From assembly GCF_018619185.1 (NCBI RefSeq), contig NZ_JAAXYC010000056.1, positions 1-34,717 on the forward strand: 34,717 bases of DNA. Direction: 5' to 3'. Origin of the DNA: Streptomyces sp. McG3. GTDB lineage: Bacteria; Actinomycetota; Actinomycetes; Streptomycetales; Streptomycetaceae. Below, piece after piece: positions 1 through 7,552 of this stretch (position 1 is the first letter of the stretch; each line of letters starts with the position of its first letter). Position numbers and translations under genes: made by a program. The notes beneath the pieces are model-generated. The model ran no database searches, had not been told where the DNA came from, and saw nothing but the letters and a program-made list of their open reading frames with translations.

Positions 1-47
1 TCGACTAGTCGTCGGCGGCGGCAGCTTTGTATATGTATAAGAGACAG
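1..47. other. Sequencing adapter remnant (Nextera/Tn5 mosaic end)
   Basis: The 14 bases at 34-47 (TGTATAAGAGACAG) equal the 3' end of the 19-bp Tn5 mosaic end used in Nextera libraries, and TCGTCGGC at 9-16 equals the start of the Nextera read-1 adapter. The bases between them are a garbled version of the rest. This AT-rich stretch contrasts sharply with the GC-rich sequence after it. It is best read as untrimmed adapter at a contig end, so genomic sequence starts near base 48. Confidence 0.85.
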
Positions 48-102
48 CGCCGGCGACGAGCAGCAGGGAAACACCGAGGCGCGCGCGGGAGTTGCGTCTC
101 AT
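48..102 (-). CDS. N-terminus of a secreted protein (cut by contig end)
   Basis: An ATG at 102 on the minus strand opens a frame reading MRRNSRARLGVSLLLVAG, then runs into the adapter. The start has a good Shine-Dalgarno sequence (AGAAGGAG, about 103-115). The residues look like the beginning of a signal peptide: Arg-rich n-region followed by a hydrophobic stretch. Only 18 codons are genomic, so the mature protein cannot be named. A plausible promoter lies at 149-177. Confidence 0.55.
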
Positions 103-148
103 GGGGGAGCTCCTTCTGGGGTGACGTGTGGGGACGTACCGAGAAGGA

Positions 149-177
149 ATTTGACATGCTCATTACCTAGTTCACAA
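149..177 (-). promoter_or_regulatory. Candidate promoter for the truncated secreted-protein gene
   Basis: On the minus strand TTGTGA (172-177) and TCAAAT (149-154) are separated by exactly 17 bases, a sigma-70-type arrangement. They lie about 47-75 bases upstream of the ATG at 102. The match to consensus is moderate. An overlapping TTGACA on the plus strand (151-156) lacks a convincing -10 box. Confidence 0.35.
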
Positions 178-304
178 GACCGCCTGCTCGGGGCGCCGGA
201 GGGCGGACAGCCGGTCCCGGTCAGCGGACACTGACCGGGACCGGTCGCGCGCCTGTCCGAAGCCCCGCTTCCCCCGGGCCTCCCCCACCGCGCACACTGC
301 GGCC

Positions 305-1021
305 ATGTCCGACACGACGCCCACGCCCACGCCCCGGCAGTGGTCGCCCATCCATGGCGACCCGTACCGTCCCGCGCCCTACCGCCCCGAGCGGATCGCC
401 CCGGAGGAGTCGCTCGCCCGCGCCGCCGGGCTGCGGGAGCGCATGGACGAGCGCAGGACCGTCCGCGCCTTCTCCCCCGACCCGGTCCCGGAGCAGGTCG
501 TGCGCGACGCCATCGCGTGCGCGGCCACCGCCCCCTCCGGCGCGCACCAGCAGCCGTGGACCTTCGCCCTGGTCAAGGACCCCGAGGTCCGCCGCCGGAT
601 CCGGGAGGCCGCCGAGCACGAGGAGAAGGTGAGTTACGACGGGCGGCTCGGCGAGGAGTGGCTCGCGGCGCTGCGCCCGCTGGGCACCGACGCGGTGAAG
701 GCCCATATGACGGACGCGCCCGCCCTGATCGTGGTGTTCCAGCAGCGCTACTGGCTGGGCGAGGACGGCACGAAGCGCAAGCACTACTACGGGGACGAGT
801 CGGTCGGGATCGCGGTGGGCATGCTGCTCACCGCCCTGCACCTGTCCGGTCTCGCCGCGCTGATCCACACCCCGAGCCCGATGCGCTTCCTCGGCGAGGT
901 CCTGAACCGGCCGGAGAACGAGAAGGCGTTCGCGGTGATCCCCGTCGGCTATCCCGCCGACGACTGCGAGGTCCCCGACCTGGTGCGCAAGTCGCTGGAC
1001 CAGGTGCTGGTGGAGATCTGA
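305..1021 (+). CDS. Nitroreductase-family flavoprotein, iodotyrosine deiodinase-like
   Basis: Predicted FMN-dependent oxidoreductase of 238 residues, probably cytoplasmic. FMN-binding motifs are visible: RRTVR at 50-54 and APSGAHQQPW at 76-85. The C-terminal half (ESVGIA near 165-170, NEKAFAVIPVGYP at 205-217, then VPDLVRKSLDQ) follows the iodotyrosine deiodinase (IYD) branch more closely than classical NfsB-type nitroreductases. E107, Y111 and K132 occupy the spacing (4 and 21 residues) of the IYD halotyrosine-binding residues, E157/Y161/K182 in human IYD. Known members reduce halogenated tyrosines to tyrosine and halide; whether this one does is inference. No transmembrane anchor is seen, as expected for bacterial homologues. 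It stands alone, convergent with pruA. The start has only a weak ribosome-binding site. Confidence 0.85.
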   Translation: MSDTTPTPTPRQWSPIHGDPYRPAPYRPERIAPEESLARAAGLRERMDERRTVRAFSPDPVPEQVVRDAIACAATAPSGAHQQPWTFALVKDPEVRRRIREAAEHEEKVSYDGRLGEEWLAALRPLGTDAVKAHMTDAPALIVVFQQRYWLGEDGTKRKHYYGDESVGIAVGMLLTALHLSGLAALIHTPSPMRFLGEVLNRPENEKAFAVIPVGYPADDCEVPDLVRKSLDQVLVEI

Positions 1022-1060
1022 GGAGCCCCGCCCGGCCCCGAGAACAGGCGGCACATGGAA

Positions 1061-1100
1061 ACCGCCCCCCGGCCGGCAGGGGGGCCGGTCGGGGGGCGGT
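1061..1100. terminator. Bidirectional terminator hairpin between nitroreductase and pruA
   Basis: A perfect 10-bp outer stem (1061-1070 with 1091-1100) continues inward for about 7 more pairs with one G-U pair, closing on a short G-rich loop. It begins 40 bases past the nitroreductase stop and lies between two convergent genes. There is no T-run, as is usual for Streptomyces terminators. Confidence 0.7.
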
Positions 1101-1137
1101 GCTCTGGGGGGTCTTCCGTCGCCGGGAGACCCCGGGT

Positions 1138-1164
1138 CCGGGGCGTCGTGCTGCGGCGCCCCGG
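1138..1164 (-). terminator. Second hairpin just after pruA
   Basis: CCGGGGCG (1138-1145) pairs with CGCCCCGG (1157-1164) across an 11-base loop. On the minus strand it begins 7 bases beyond the pruA stop codon, so it probably helps end the proline catabolic transcript together with the larger hairpin at 1061-1100. Confidence 0.5.
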
Positions 1165-1171
1165 GAGGGCG

Positions 1172-2803
1172 TCAGCCCTGGTGGGGGTAGGTGTAGTCGG
1201 TCGGCGGGACCAGCGTCTCCTTGATGGCCCGGGTCAGGGTCCAGCGCTGGAGGTTCTGCGGGGCGCCCGCCTTGTCGCAGGTGCCGGAGGCACGGCCGCC
1301 GCCGAAGGGCTGCTGGCCGACGACGGCGCCGGTCGACTTGTCGTTGATGTAGAAGTTGCCCGCGGCGTAGCGGAGCTTGTCCATCGTGTACGCGGCGGCC
1401 GCGCGGTCGCCCGAGATGACCGAGCCGGTCAGCGCGTAGTCGGAGACCGACTCCATCTGCTCCAGCATGGCGTCGTAGTTCTCGTCCTCGTAGACGTGGA
1501 TCGCGAGGATCGGGCCGAAGTACTCGGTCGTGAAGACCTCGCTCTCGGCGTCGGAGCACTCGATGACGGTCGGGCGGACGAAGTAGCCCACCGAGTCGTC
1601 GTAGGTGCCGCCCGCGACGACGGTGCACGCCGGGTCGGACTTCGCGCGGTCGATCGCGGCCTTGTTCTTGGCGAACGAGCGCTCGTCGATGACGGCTCCG
1701 ATGAAGTTCGTCAGGTCGGTGACGTCACCCATCGTGATCGAGTCGACCTCGGCCGCGAACTCCTCCTTGAAACCGGAGTTCCAGATGGAGGCCGGGACGT
1801 ACGCCCGCGAGGACGCCGAGCACTTCTGGCCCTGGAACTCGAAGGAGCCGCGGGTCAGCGCGGTCTTCAGGATGGCGCGGTCGGCGCTGGGGTGCGCGAC
1901 GACGAAGTCCTTGCCGCCGGTCTCGCCGACGAGCCGCGGGTACGTGCGGTAGTTGGCGATGTTGTTGCCGACCGTCTTCCACAGGTGCTGGAAGGTGGGG
2001 GTCGAGCCGGTGAAGTGGATGCCGGCCAGGTCGCGGTGGTTCAGCGCCACCTCGGAGACGGCGATGCCGTCGCCGGTGACCAGGTTGATGACGCCCTTGG
2101 GCAGCCCGGCCTCCTCCAGGAGCTGCATCAGCAGCACGGCGGCGTGGGTCTGGGTCGGGGACGGCTTCCACACCACGACGTTGCCCATGAGCGCGGGGGC
2201 GGTGGGGAGGTTGCCCGCGATGGCCGTGAAGTTGAACGGCGTGATCGCGTAGACGAAGCCCTCCAGCGGGCGGTGGTCCATGCGGTTCCACACGCCCGGG
2301 GAGTTCGCCGGGGGCTGCTCGGCGAGGATCTGGCGCGCGTAGTGCACGTTGAAGCGCCAGAAGTCGATGAGCTCGCAGGGGGTGTCGATCTCGGCCTGCT
2401 GGGCGGTCTTGGACTGGCCGAGCATGGTGGAGGCGGCCAGCGTCTCGCGCCAGGGGCCGGCCAGCAGCTCCGCGGCGCGCAGAATGATCGCCGCGCGGTC
2501 GTCGAAGGCCATCGCGCGCCAGGCCGGAGCGGCGGCGAGGGCCGCGTCGACGGCGTCCTGGGCGTCCTGCTCGGTGGCGCCGGCGAAGGTGCCGATGACG
2601 GCCTGGTGGTTGTGCGGCTGTACGACGTTCACCCGCTCGCCGCCGCCCATCCGCTTCTCGCCGCCGATGGTCATCGGCAGGTCGATCGGGTTGTCGGCGA
2701 GCTCCTTGAGCTTCACCTCCAGGCGGGCGCGCTCCGGGGAGCCCGGGGCGTAGGAGTGAACCGGCTCGTTGACCGGCGCGGGGACCTGGGTGACGGCGTC
2801 CAT
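1172..2803 (-). CDS. pruA: L-glutamate gamma-semialdehyde (P5C) dehydrogenase
   Basis: Oxidises glutamate-gamma-semialdehyde (in equilibrium with 1-pyrroline-5-carboxylate) to glutamate with NAD+, the second step of proline degradation. The 543-residue length and sequence fit the stand-alone PruA group of the aldehyde dehydrogenase superfamily. Visible motifs include ITPFNF at 187-192, FTGS at 264-267, the general base E294 in LVGETGGKD and the catalytic cysteine C328 in FEFQGQKCSASSR. The ATG at 2803 has AAGGAG upstream. The gene follows proline dehydrogenase by 79 bases on the same strand, so the two are probably co-transcribed as separate enzymes rather than a fused PutA. Confidence 0.96.
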   Translation of the reverse strand: MDAVTQVPAPVNEPVHSYAPGSPERARLEVKLKELADNPIDLPMTIGGEKRMGGGERVNVVQPHNHQAVIGTFAGATEQDAQDAVDAALAAAPAWRAMAFDDRAAIILRAAELLAGPWRETLAASTMLGQSKTAQQAEIDTPCELIDFWRFNVHYARQILAEQPPANSPGVWNRMDHRPLEGFVYAITPFNFTAIAGNLPTAPALMGNVVVWKPSPTQTHAAVLLMQLLEEAGLPKGVINLVTGDGIAVSEVALNHRDLAGIHFTGSTPTFQHLWKTVGNNIANYRTYPRLVGETGGKDFVVAHPSADRAILKTALTRGSFEFQGQKCSASSRAYVPASIWNSGFKEEFAAEVDSITMGDVTDLTNFIGAVIDERSFAKNKAAIDRAKSDPACTVVAGGTYDDSVGYFVRPTVIECSDAESEVFTTEYFGPILAIHVYEDENYDAMLEQMESVSDYALTGSVISGDRAAAAYTMDKLRYAAGNFYINDKSTGAVVGQQPFGGGRASGTCDKAGAPQNLQRWTLTRAIKETLVPPTDYTYPHQG

Positions 2804-2882
2804 GAGTGCCTTGTCTCCTTGGTGTCGGCGGGGATGGGTGTGTCGGCCGTGGCCGGTTCAGCCCCGGGTCGGGGCCGGGCGC

Positions 2883-3809
2883 TCAGCCCTTGGTGAGGAT
2901 CGAGCGGCCGAAGAACAGCAGGTTGGCCGGCTTCTCCGCGAGGCGGCGCATGAAGTATCCGTACCAGTCGGTGCCGTACGCCGTGTAGACGCGCATCCGG
3001 TGGCCCTCGGCCGCGAGCCGGACGTGCTCGTCGCTGCGGATGCCGTACAGCATCTGGAACTCGTACTCGTCCAGTTTGCGCCCGGCCTGGCGGCCCAGCT
3101 CCTGGGCGATGGCGATGAGACGGGGATCGTGGGACCCGATCATCGGGTAGCCCTCGCCCTCCATCAGGATCCGGGTGATACGGACGTACGCCTTGTCGAT
3201 CTCGGCCTTGTCCTGGTACGCGACGGTGGCGGGCTCCTTGTAGGCGCCCTTCACGATGCGTACGCGGCTGCCCGCGGCGGCGAGCCTGCGGGCGTCGTCC
3301 TCGGTGCGGAACAGGTAGGACTGGATGACGCAGCCGGTCTCCGGGTGGTCCTTCCGCAGCTCCTCGTGGATGGCGAACATCGAGTCGAGGGTGGTGTGGT
3401 CCTCGGCGTCCAGGGTGACCGTGGTGCCGATGGCGGCCGCCGCCTCGACGACCGGGCGCACGTTGGCGAGGGCCAGCTCGTGGCCGCCCTCCAGCGCCTG
3501 GCCGAACATCGACAGCTTGACGGACATCTCGGCGCGGGTGCCCAGGCCGAGGTCCTTCAGACGCCCGATGAGCTCCAGGTACGCGTCGCGGGCGGCCTCG
3601 GCCTGCGCGGGGGTGGTGATGTCCTCGCCGACGACGTCGAGCGTGACCTCCAGGCCCTTGTCCGCGGCGTCCTCCACGATCGGCACGACCTGGTCGACGG
3701 TCTCCCCGGCGATGAAGCGGTCGACGACCTGCTTGGTGCCGGGCGCGGCCGAGACGAACCGGCGCATCTTGTCGCTGCGCGATGCGGCGAGAATCACGGG
3801 ACCCAGCAC
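2883..3809 (-). CDS. Proline dehydrogenase
   Basis: FAD-dependent oxidation of proline to 1-pyrroline-5-carboxylate, the first step of proline catabolism, feeding electrons to the quinone pool. The chosen GTG start at 3809 gives 308 residues beginning MLGPVILAASRSDKMRRF and has GGAGG 6 bases upstream; the open frame extends to 3935, but that extension does not look like protein and covers the likely promoter. Family features: a TIM-barrel pattern with VTLDAEDH, the segment GCVIQSYLFRTEDDARRL, VRIVKGAYKEP, and the C-terminal FQMLYGIR and YFMRRLAEKPAN. It is monofunctional, with no DNA-binding or aldehyde dehydrogenase domain. First gene of the pair with pruA. Confidence 0.95.
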   Translation of the reverse strand: MLGPVILAASRSDKMRRFVSAAPGTKQVVDRFIAGETVDQVVPIVEDAADKGLEVTLDVVGEDITTPAQAEAARDAYLELIGRLKDLGLGTRAEMSVKLSMFGQALEGGHELALANVRPVVEAAAAIGTTVTLDAEDHTTLDSMFAIHEELRKDHPETGCVIQSYLFRTEDDARRLAAAGSRVRIVKGAYKEPATVAYQDKAEIDKAYVRITRILMEGEGYPMIGSHDPRLIAIAQELGRQAGRKLDEYEFQMLYGIRSDEHVRLAAEGHRMRVYTAYGTDWYGYFMRRLAEKPANLLFFGRSILTKG

Positions 3810-3823
3810 GGGGCACCTCCACG

Positions 3824-3850
3824 AATATACGGACGAAGGGCCGTAACGGC
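3824..3850 (-). promoter_or_regulatory. Candidate proline dehydrogenase promoter and operator
   Basis: On the minus strand TATATT (complement of 3824-3829) is the only strong -10-like sequence upstream of the gene. An 11-base palindrome with a one-base centre, GCCGTAACGGC (3840-3850), sits where the spacer and -35 box would be, a position suited to a regulator. The implied leader before GTG 3809 would be very short. This is inference from sequence pattern only. Confidence 0.35.
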
Positions 3851-3923
3851 ACGAACGTGAACGGACCGGTACGGCACGGATAACCACTGTGAAATCTAGG
3901 GACCGCTCAGATCCTGTGCCATC

Positions 3924-3964
3924 GACACCTGTCACGCATCCGTGGCCGCCATCTCAGACATCTG
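3924..3964. promoter_or_regulatory. Two short palindromes in the divergent proline/PucR intergenic region
   Basis: GACACCTGTC (3924-3933) and CAGACATCTG (3955-3964) are each 4+4 inverted repeats with a 2-base centre, 21 bases apart. They lie just upstream of the PucR-type gene and 120-155 bases upstream of proline dehydrogenase. Short palindromes arise by chance, so they are only candidate operator half-sites. Confidence 0.25.
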
Positions 3965-3985
3965 TATGAAGAAAAGCGGGAACGG

Positions 3986-5149
3986 GTGCAGAATGGCGGA
4001 GTGACAGGCGATTACCAGGAACTGGTCGACGAGATCTCGGCCCTCCTCGACGCCCCGGCCACCCTGGAGAACCGGGATTTCGGCCTGGTCGCCTTCGGAG
4101 CCCACGACAGCGACGACGACTCCGCCATGGACCCGGTGCGCACCCGCTCGATCCTGACCCGGCGCTCCACGCCCGCCGTGCGCGCCTGGTTCGAGGGGTT
4201 CGGCATCACCCGGGCGACCGGGCCCGTCCGGATTCCCGCCGCCCCCGAGGCCGGGGTGTTCCGGGACCGCGTCTGCCTTCCCGTACGCCATCGGGGTGTC
4301 GTCCTCGGTTACGTCTGGCTGCTCGACGCCGACCCCGGCCCGACCGACGAGCAGCTGACCGCCGCGATGGAGGTCGCCGCCCGGATCGGGGCGCTGCTCG
4401 CCGACGAGGCGCGGGCGGGCGCCGACCTGTCGCGGGAGTTCGGCGCGGTGCTCACGGCGGGCCCCGGCCGGCAGCGCGACACCGCGGTCGCCGCGCTGGG
4501 CGAGGCCCTGGGGCAGGACGCGGAGGGGCTGCACACGGTGGTCTGCGTGACCCCGTGGGCGGACGACACGCCCTCGGTACGGGGGGTGGCCTCGGCGGCC
4601 GCCCTGGCGACGGTCGCCGCGCCGGGGGGAGCCGGGCCGCTGTCGCTGGCCGCGCTCGTCCGGTTGCGCGCGCCGGACCGCCTCGACCCGGCCCTGAGCG
4701 CCGCGGACCGGTTGCGCACCGATGCCGGCCCGGCAGCCACCGGGGGGATCGCCACGCCGCGGCGGGGCCTGGACGAGCTGACGGTCGCCTGGCGGGAGGC
4801 CACGGCGGCGGCCCGCGCGGCACGGGCCGAGCCCCGCCTCGGCCCGGTCGCCCGGTGGTCGTCGATCGGCCCGTACCGCCTGCTGACCGCCCTCCCGGGC
4901 ACCGGCGACGCCCCCGGGGACCCGGTGGTCGCCCCGCTGCTGACCTCGCCGCACCGGGAGCTGGCGCACACCGCCGAGGTGTTCCTGGACTGCGCGGGCC
5001 AGGCGGGCCGGACGGCCGCCGCGCTGGGCATCCACCGCCAGACGCTGTACTACCGGCTCTCCCGGATCCAGCAGATCACCGGTCTCGACCTGAACGACGG
5101 CGAGGACCGGCTGCTGCTGCACATGGCGGTGAAGCGGTCCCGGCTGTAG
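3986..5149 (+). CDS. PucR-family transcriptional regulator, likely of proline catabolism
   Basis: A 387-residue regulator with the PucR layout: a variable N-terminal sensory region, a central GGDEF-like fold region and a C-terminal helix-turn-helix near residue 347 ([15 protein letters not shown], then TGLDL). It is transcribed divergently from proline dehydrogenase and pruA, which strongly suggests that it senses proline or a derivative and switches that pair. The start is uncertain: GTG 3986 and GTG 4001 are in frame, and neither has a clean ribosome-binding site. Its end is 45 bases from the end of the convergent prenyltransferase gene. Confidence 0.85.
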   Translation: MQNGGVTGDYQELVDEISALLDAPATLENRDFGLVAFGAHDSDDDSAMDPVRTRSILTRRSTPAVRAWFEGFGITRATGPVRIPAAPEAGVFRDRVCLPVRHRGVVLGYVWLLDADPGPTDEQLTAAMEVAARIGALLADEARAGADLSREFGAVLTAGPGRQRDTAVAALGEALGQDAEGLHTVVCVTPWADDTPSVRGVASAAALATVAAPGGAGPLSLAALVRLRAPDRLDPALSAADRLRTDAGPAATGGIATPRRGLDELTVAWREATAAARAARAEPRLGPVARWSSIGPYRLLTALPGTGDAPGDPVVAPLLTSPHRELAHTAEVFLDCAGQAGRTAAALGIHRQTLYYRLSRIQQITGLDLNDGEDRLLLHMAVKRSRL

Positions 5150-5151
5150 GG

Positions 5152-5194
5152 GCGCTCGGCGGGCCCGGCCGCAAGGGGGCGCCCGGCGGGCCCG
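5152..5194. repeat. 16-bp direct repeat between convergent gene ends
   Basis: GCGCTCGGCGGGCCCG (5152-5167) recurs with one mismatch at 5179-5194. Each copy holds the self-complementary CGGGCCCG. The repeats fill the 45-base gap between the PucR-type gene and the prenyltransferase gene and may act as a weak two-way terminator. Confidence 0.45.
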
Positions 5195-5977
5195 TCACTT
5201 GCCGAAGCGGCGTTCCCGGTTCGCGTAACTGCGCAGCGCGCGCAGGAAGTCCACGTGCCGGAAGGCCGGCCAGTAGCAGTCCACCCAGTGCATCTCGGCG
5301 TAGGCGGACTGCCAGAGGAGGAAGCCGGACAGCCGCTGCTCCCCGGAGGTGCGGATGATGAAGTCGGTGTGGTCGGCGACGGGTGAGTAGAGGTGCCGGG
5401 AGATGTCGTCGATCCCGAACCGGGCGACCAGCTCGGCCGGATCGCCGCCCGCCGCGATGTGCTCCTCGAAGGCGCTCTTCACCGCGTCGACGATCTCGCG
5501 CCGGCCTCCGTAGCCGACCGCCACGTCCACCTTGAGGCCGCCGCGCCCGGCCGTGGCGGCGGTGGCCTCCTTGAACACCCGGGCGCTGGCGCCGGGCAGC
5601 ATGTCGAGCGAGCCGATCGCCCGGACCTCCCAGTCGCGGCCCTCGGCGGTGATGTCCCGGACGGTCTCCTCGATGACCTCGATCAGCGGGCCGAGCTCTT
5701 CGGCGGGGCGGCCCAGGTTGTCGTCGGAGAGCATGAAGAGGGTCACGTGCTCGATCCCGGCGGCCGTGCACCAGCCCAGGAACGTGGTGACCTTGGCGCC
5801 GCCCGCCCGGTAGCCCTCCCGGACGTCCGTGTGCCCGGCCTTCCGGGCCCAGCGCCGGTTGCCGTCGACCATGATCCCCACGTGCTGGGGGCGCGGCAGG
5901 CCCACCAGGGTGGCGGCGAGCCGGCGCTCGTACACCGCTTCGATCGGCCGTCGGAGGAACAGGGGAAGCAGCTTCAT
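5195..5977 (-). CDS. Isoprenyl transferase (cis-prenyltransferase, UppS family)
   Basis: Predicted to condense isopentenyl diphosphate onto an allylic diphosphate with cis geometry, making polyprenyl diphosphate for cell-envelope lipid carriers. The 260-residue protein carries the family's first motif as VGIMVDGNRRWA (33-44) with the catalytic aspartate D38, and the C-terminal signature TDFIIRTSGEQRLSGFLLWQ followed by WPAF. Family enzymes usually read DGNGRWA, so the RR variant is a small deviation. ATG 5977 is preceded by GGAG at 7 bases. Actinobacteria often carry two such enzymes of different chain length; sequence alone does not tell which this is. Confidence 0.9.
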   Translation of the reverse strand: MKLLPLFLRRPIEAVYERRLAATLVGLPRPQHVGIMVDGNRRWARKAGHTDVREGYRAGGAKVTTFLGWCTAAGIEHVTLFMLSDDNLGRPAEELGPLIEVIEETVRDITAEGRDWEVRAIGSLDMLPGASARVFKEATAATAGRGGLKVDVAVGYGGRREIVDAVKSAFEEHIAAGGDPAELVARFGIDDISRHLYSPVADHTDFIIRTSGEQRLSGFLLWQSAYAEMHWVDCYWPAFRHVDFLRALRSYANRERRFGK

Positions 5978-6059
5978 GGACCCACTCCATCACAGGACCG
6001 CCGGTGCCGGAGGACCCCGCCGTCGGTCCCGGACGCCGCCGGCGTTCTCCGGCGGGTCC

Positions 6060-6590
6060 TCACAACGGACCGTCCCTGTCGTCCGGTTCGGTGATCGTAC
6101 GGTCGCTGACCAGGGCGGCCAGCACAAGTGGCGCGTCGCCGTCGCTGTGCCCCAAGGTCAGGGCGATCCACCGGCCGCCGGGGGCGACCGGACCCCAGAC
6201 CACCAGGTCTCCGTACAGGTCCTCGGCGAACAGCGCCTCGAACAACGGCTCCACGGACGCCCCGGCCTCCCACCGCGGCAGCGCACCGTGCAGCCGCACC
6301 GGTCGGTGCGGGCCCCAGCCGTCGCTCAACGCTCCTGCCAGCACTGCCATGTGGCCCTCGGCGGCCTCCACGGCGTCGTTCCACTCGGGGGCGTACACGC
6401 CGGTGAGGGAGTGGCCCTCCCAGAGCGGCACGATCCGGAAGCCCTCCCCGACGGTGACCGTCCACTCACCGGTGGCCGGGTCGCCCTCGGCGGCGGTGGG
6501 GCCGGTCGCCGGTACGGGGGCGGCGAGGAGCTCGGTCACCTCGGCCGCCGCGCGCTCCGCGTCGAAGTCCTCGCCCGCCCGGGAGGTCAC
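6060..6590 (-). CDS. Unknown protein, translationally coupled to the Imm52-like gene
   Basis: A 176-residue acidic soluble protein with no motif I recognise, no signal peptide and no membrane segment. Its GTG start at 6590 overlaps the upstream gene's TGA in a GTGA arrangement, so the two are almost certainly translated together. The C-terminal half has short hydrophobic strands (DLVVWGP, RWIALTLG, PLVLAALVSD) suggesting an alpha/beta fold like many immunity proteins. Given the coupling, a second immunity or accessory protein of the toxin locus is a reasonable guess, but nothing shows this directly. Confidence 0.75.
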   Translation of the reverse strand: MTSRAGEDFDAERAAAEVTELLAAPVPATGPTAAEGDPATGEWTVTVGEGFRIVPLWEGHSLTGVYAPEWNDAVEAAEGHMAVLAGALSDGWGPHRPVRLHGALPRWEAGASVEPLFEALFAEDLYGDLVVWGPVAPGGRWIALTLGHSDGDAPLVLAALVSDRTITEPDDRDGPL

Positions 6591-7285
6591 AGGACCGCCC
6601 GGTCCATCGGGCGGGGCAACGGAGCCAACGCCCCGGCCTCACGCAGCCGCTGGTACACCCGCACCACGCCCGCGCTGTCGCCCGGCGCCGCGATGCTCAG
6701 CAACTCCCCGCCGTCGGCCAGGGGTTCACGGACCACCTCCAGGCCATCGGGGACGAGGGCGGCGCGGGCCGGGGAGAGGTAGCCGGTCCGGCCGACGACC
6801 GGGTCGCCGACGGAGTAGCCGGCGTCGTCCTCCAGCGCGTCCAGCACGTCGTCGTCGCTCACGTCGCCGAAGTCCGGTTCCCACACCCGGGCGACGAGCG
6901 ACAGGAGCGCCTCCTCGGGGACCACGGCCTCGTCCGGGGCGTGCAGGATGATCGCGAGCGACTGGAGCAGGAACTCCGGGGCCCCGCCGGCCAGTCCGCT
7001 GACCTCGGCCTCCCAGCCGGGCGCCCCGGTGCCGACGAGCCGCAGCCCGGTGCCCGTGAGGTCCGACCAGTCGGCCGCGCTCTGGGCGGTGCGGAGCGCG
7101 CCGAGCAGGGCGTCCCCGTCGGGGGTGAACGCGGTGGCGGGGCCGTTCCCGTGGACCTGACTCCAGGCCTCGGCCGCCTGCGGGACCAGCTCGGCGAGCC
7201 CGTCGAGGGTCCGGAGCCAGCGCTCGGCAAGCGCCTCGGCCGGCTCCGGCCGGGGACCCCAGAAGCCCCGCACTACACGTCGCAT
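6587..7285 (-). CDS. Imm52-like immunity protein
   Basis: A 232-residue soluble protein starting MRRVVRGFWGPRPEPAEALA. The FWGPRPE(x)nRW opening and overall size resemble the Imm52 immunity family, which I recall as a partner of Tox-REase-5 toxins. A toxin with that C-terminal domain is encoded on the same strand 1.5 kb upstream, supporting the assignment. The role would be to bind and block the nuclease in the producing cell. ATG 7285 has a strong GGAGGAGAG ribosome-binding region. The pair would normally be adjacent, but here a plus-strand gene lies between them, so this gene needs its own promoter. Confidence 0.6.
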   Translation of the reverse strand: MRRVVRGFWGPRPEPAEALAERWLRTLDGLAELVPQAAEAWSQVHGNGPATAFTPDGDALLGALRTAQSAADWSDLTGTGLRLVGTGAPGWEAEVSGLAGGAPEFLLQSLAIILHAPDEAVVPEEALLSLVARVWEPDFGDVSDDDVLDALEDDAGYSVGDPVVGRTGYLSPARAALVPDGLEVVREPLADGGELLSIAAPGDSAGVVRVYQRLREAGALAPLPRPMDRAVL

Positions 7286-7428
7286 GCTCGTCTCTCCTCC
7301 GTCGGCCGGCCCACAGTGCGCGGTCCATCCGGCCGGACGGCGGCCGGGATCACCACGCGTGCAGGCTACTAGGGGGCGCGACGAAAGCAGCGGCCGAGTG
7401 TGCGGGAGCGGCCTCGGCGTTCGGCCAC

Positions 7429-7521
7429 GTGAATGACAGCGTGTTCGTGGGCAACGCGGGCAAGGACGCGGCGCTGGAGCGAGGACGGCTTCTCGGGCAC
7501 TTCTTCGCGGAGGACGAAGGA
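7429..7521 (+). pseudogene. 5' fragment resembling a small cupin-type protein gene
   Basis: From GTG 7429 the frame reads like protein (NDSVFVGNAGKDAALERG, then RLLGHFFAEDEG) and then loses sense. From memory, a widespread Streptomyces family of small cupin-like proteins (sometimes misannotated as signal peptidase) starts with a very similar VGNAGKDAALxRGWLLGHF segment. About 30 codons survive here. After roughly 7521 the protein-like reading continues in a different frame belonging to the TPR-like gene. I interpret this as a gene remnant fused to a foreign segment. Confidence 0.4.
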
Positions 7522-7552
7522 CCACCCCGGCAGATCCCGCGCACTGCACCAG

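Noticed and set aside
151..156. TTGACA as -35 box for the nitroreductase gene
   Set aside because: No acceptable -10 hexamer lies 16-18 bases downstream, and it overlaps the better minus-strand promoter.
1055..2896. 613-residue plus-strand frame opposite pruA
   Set aside because: It is the antisense shadow of pruA, rich in Val/Gly/Arg with no domain logic, a common artefact in GC-rich genomes.
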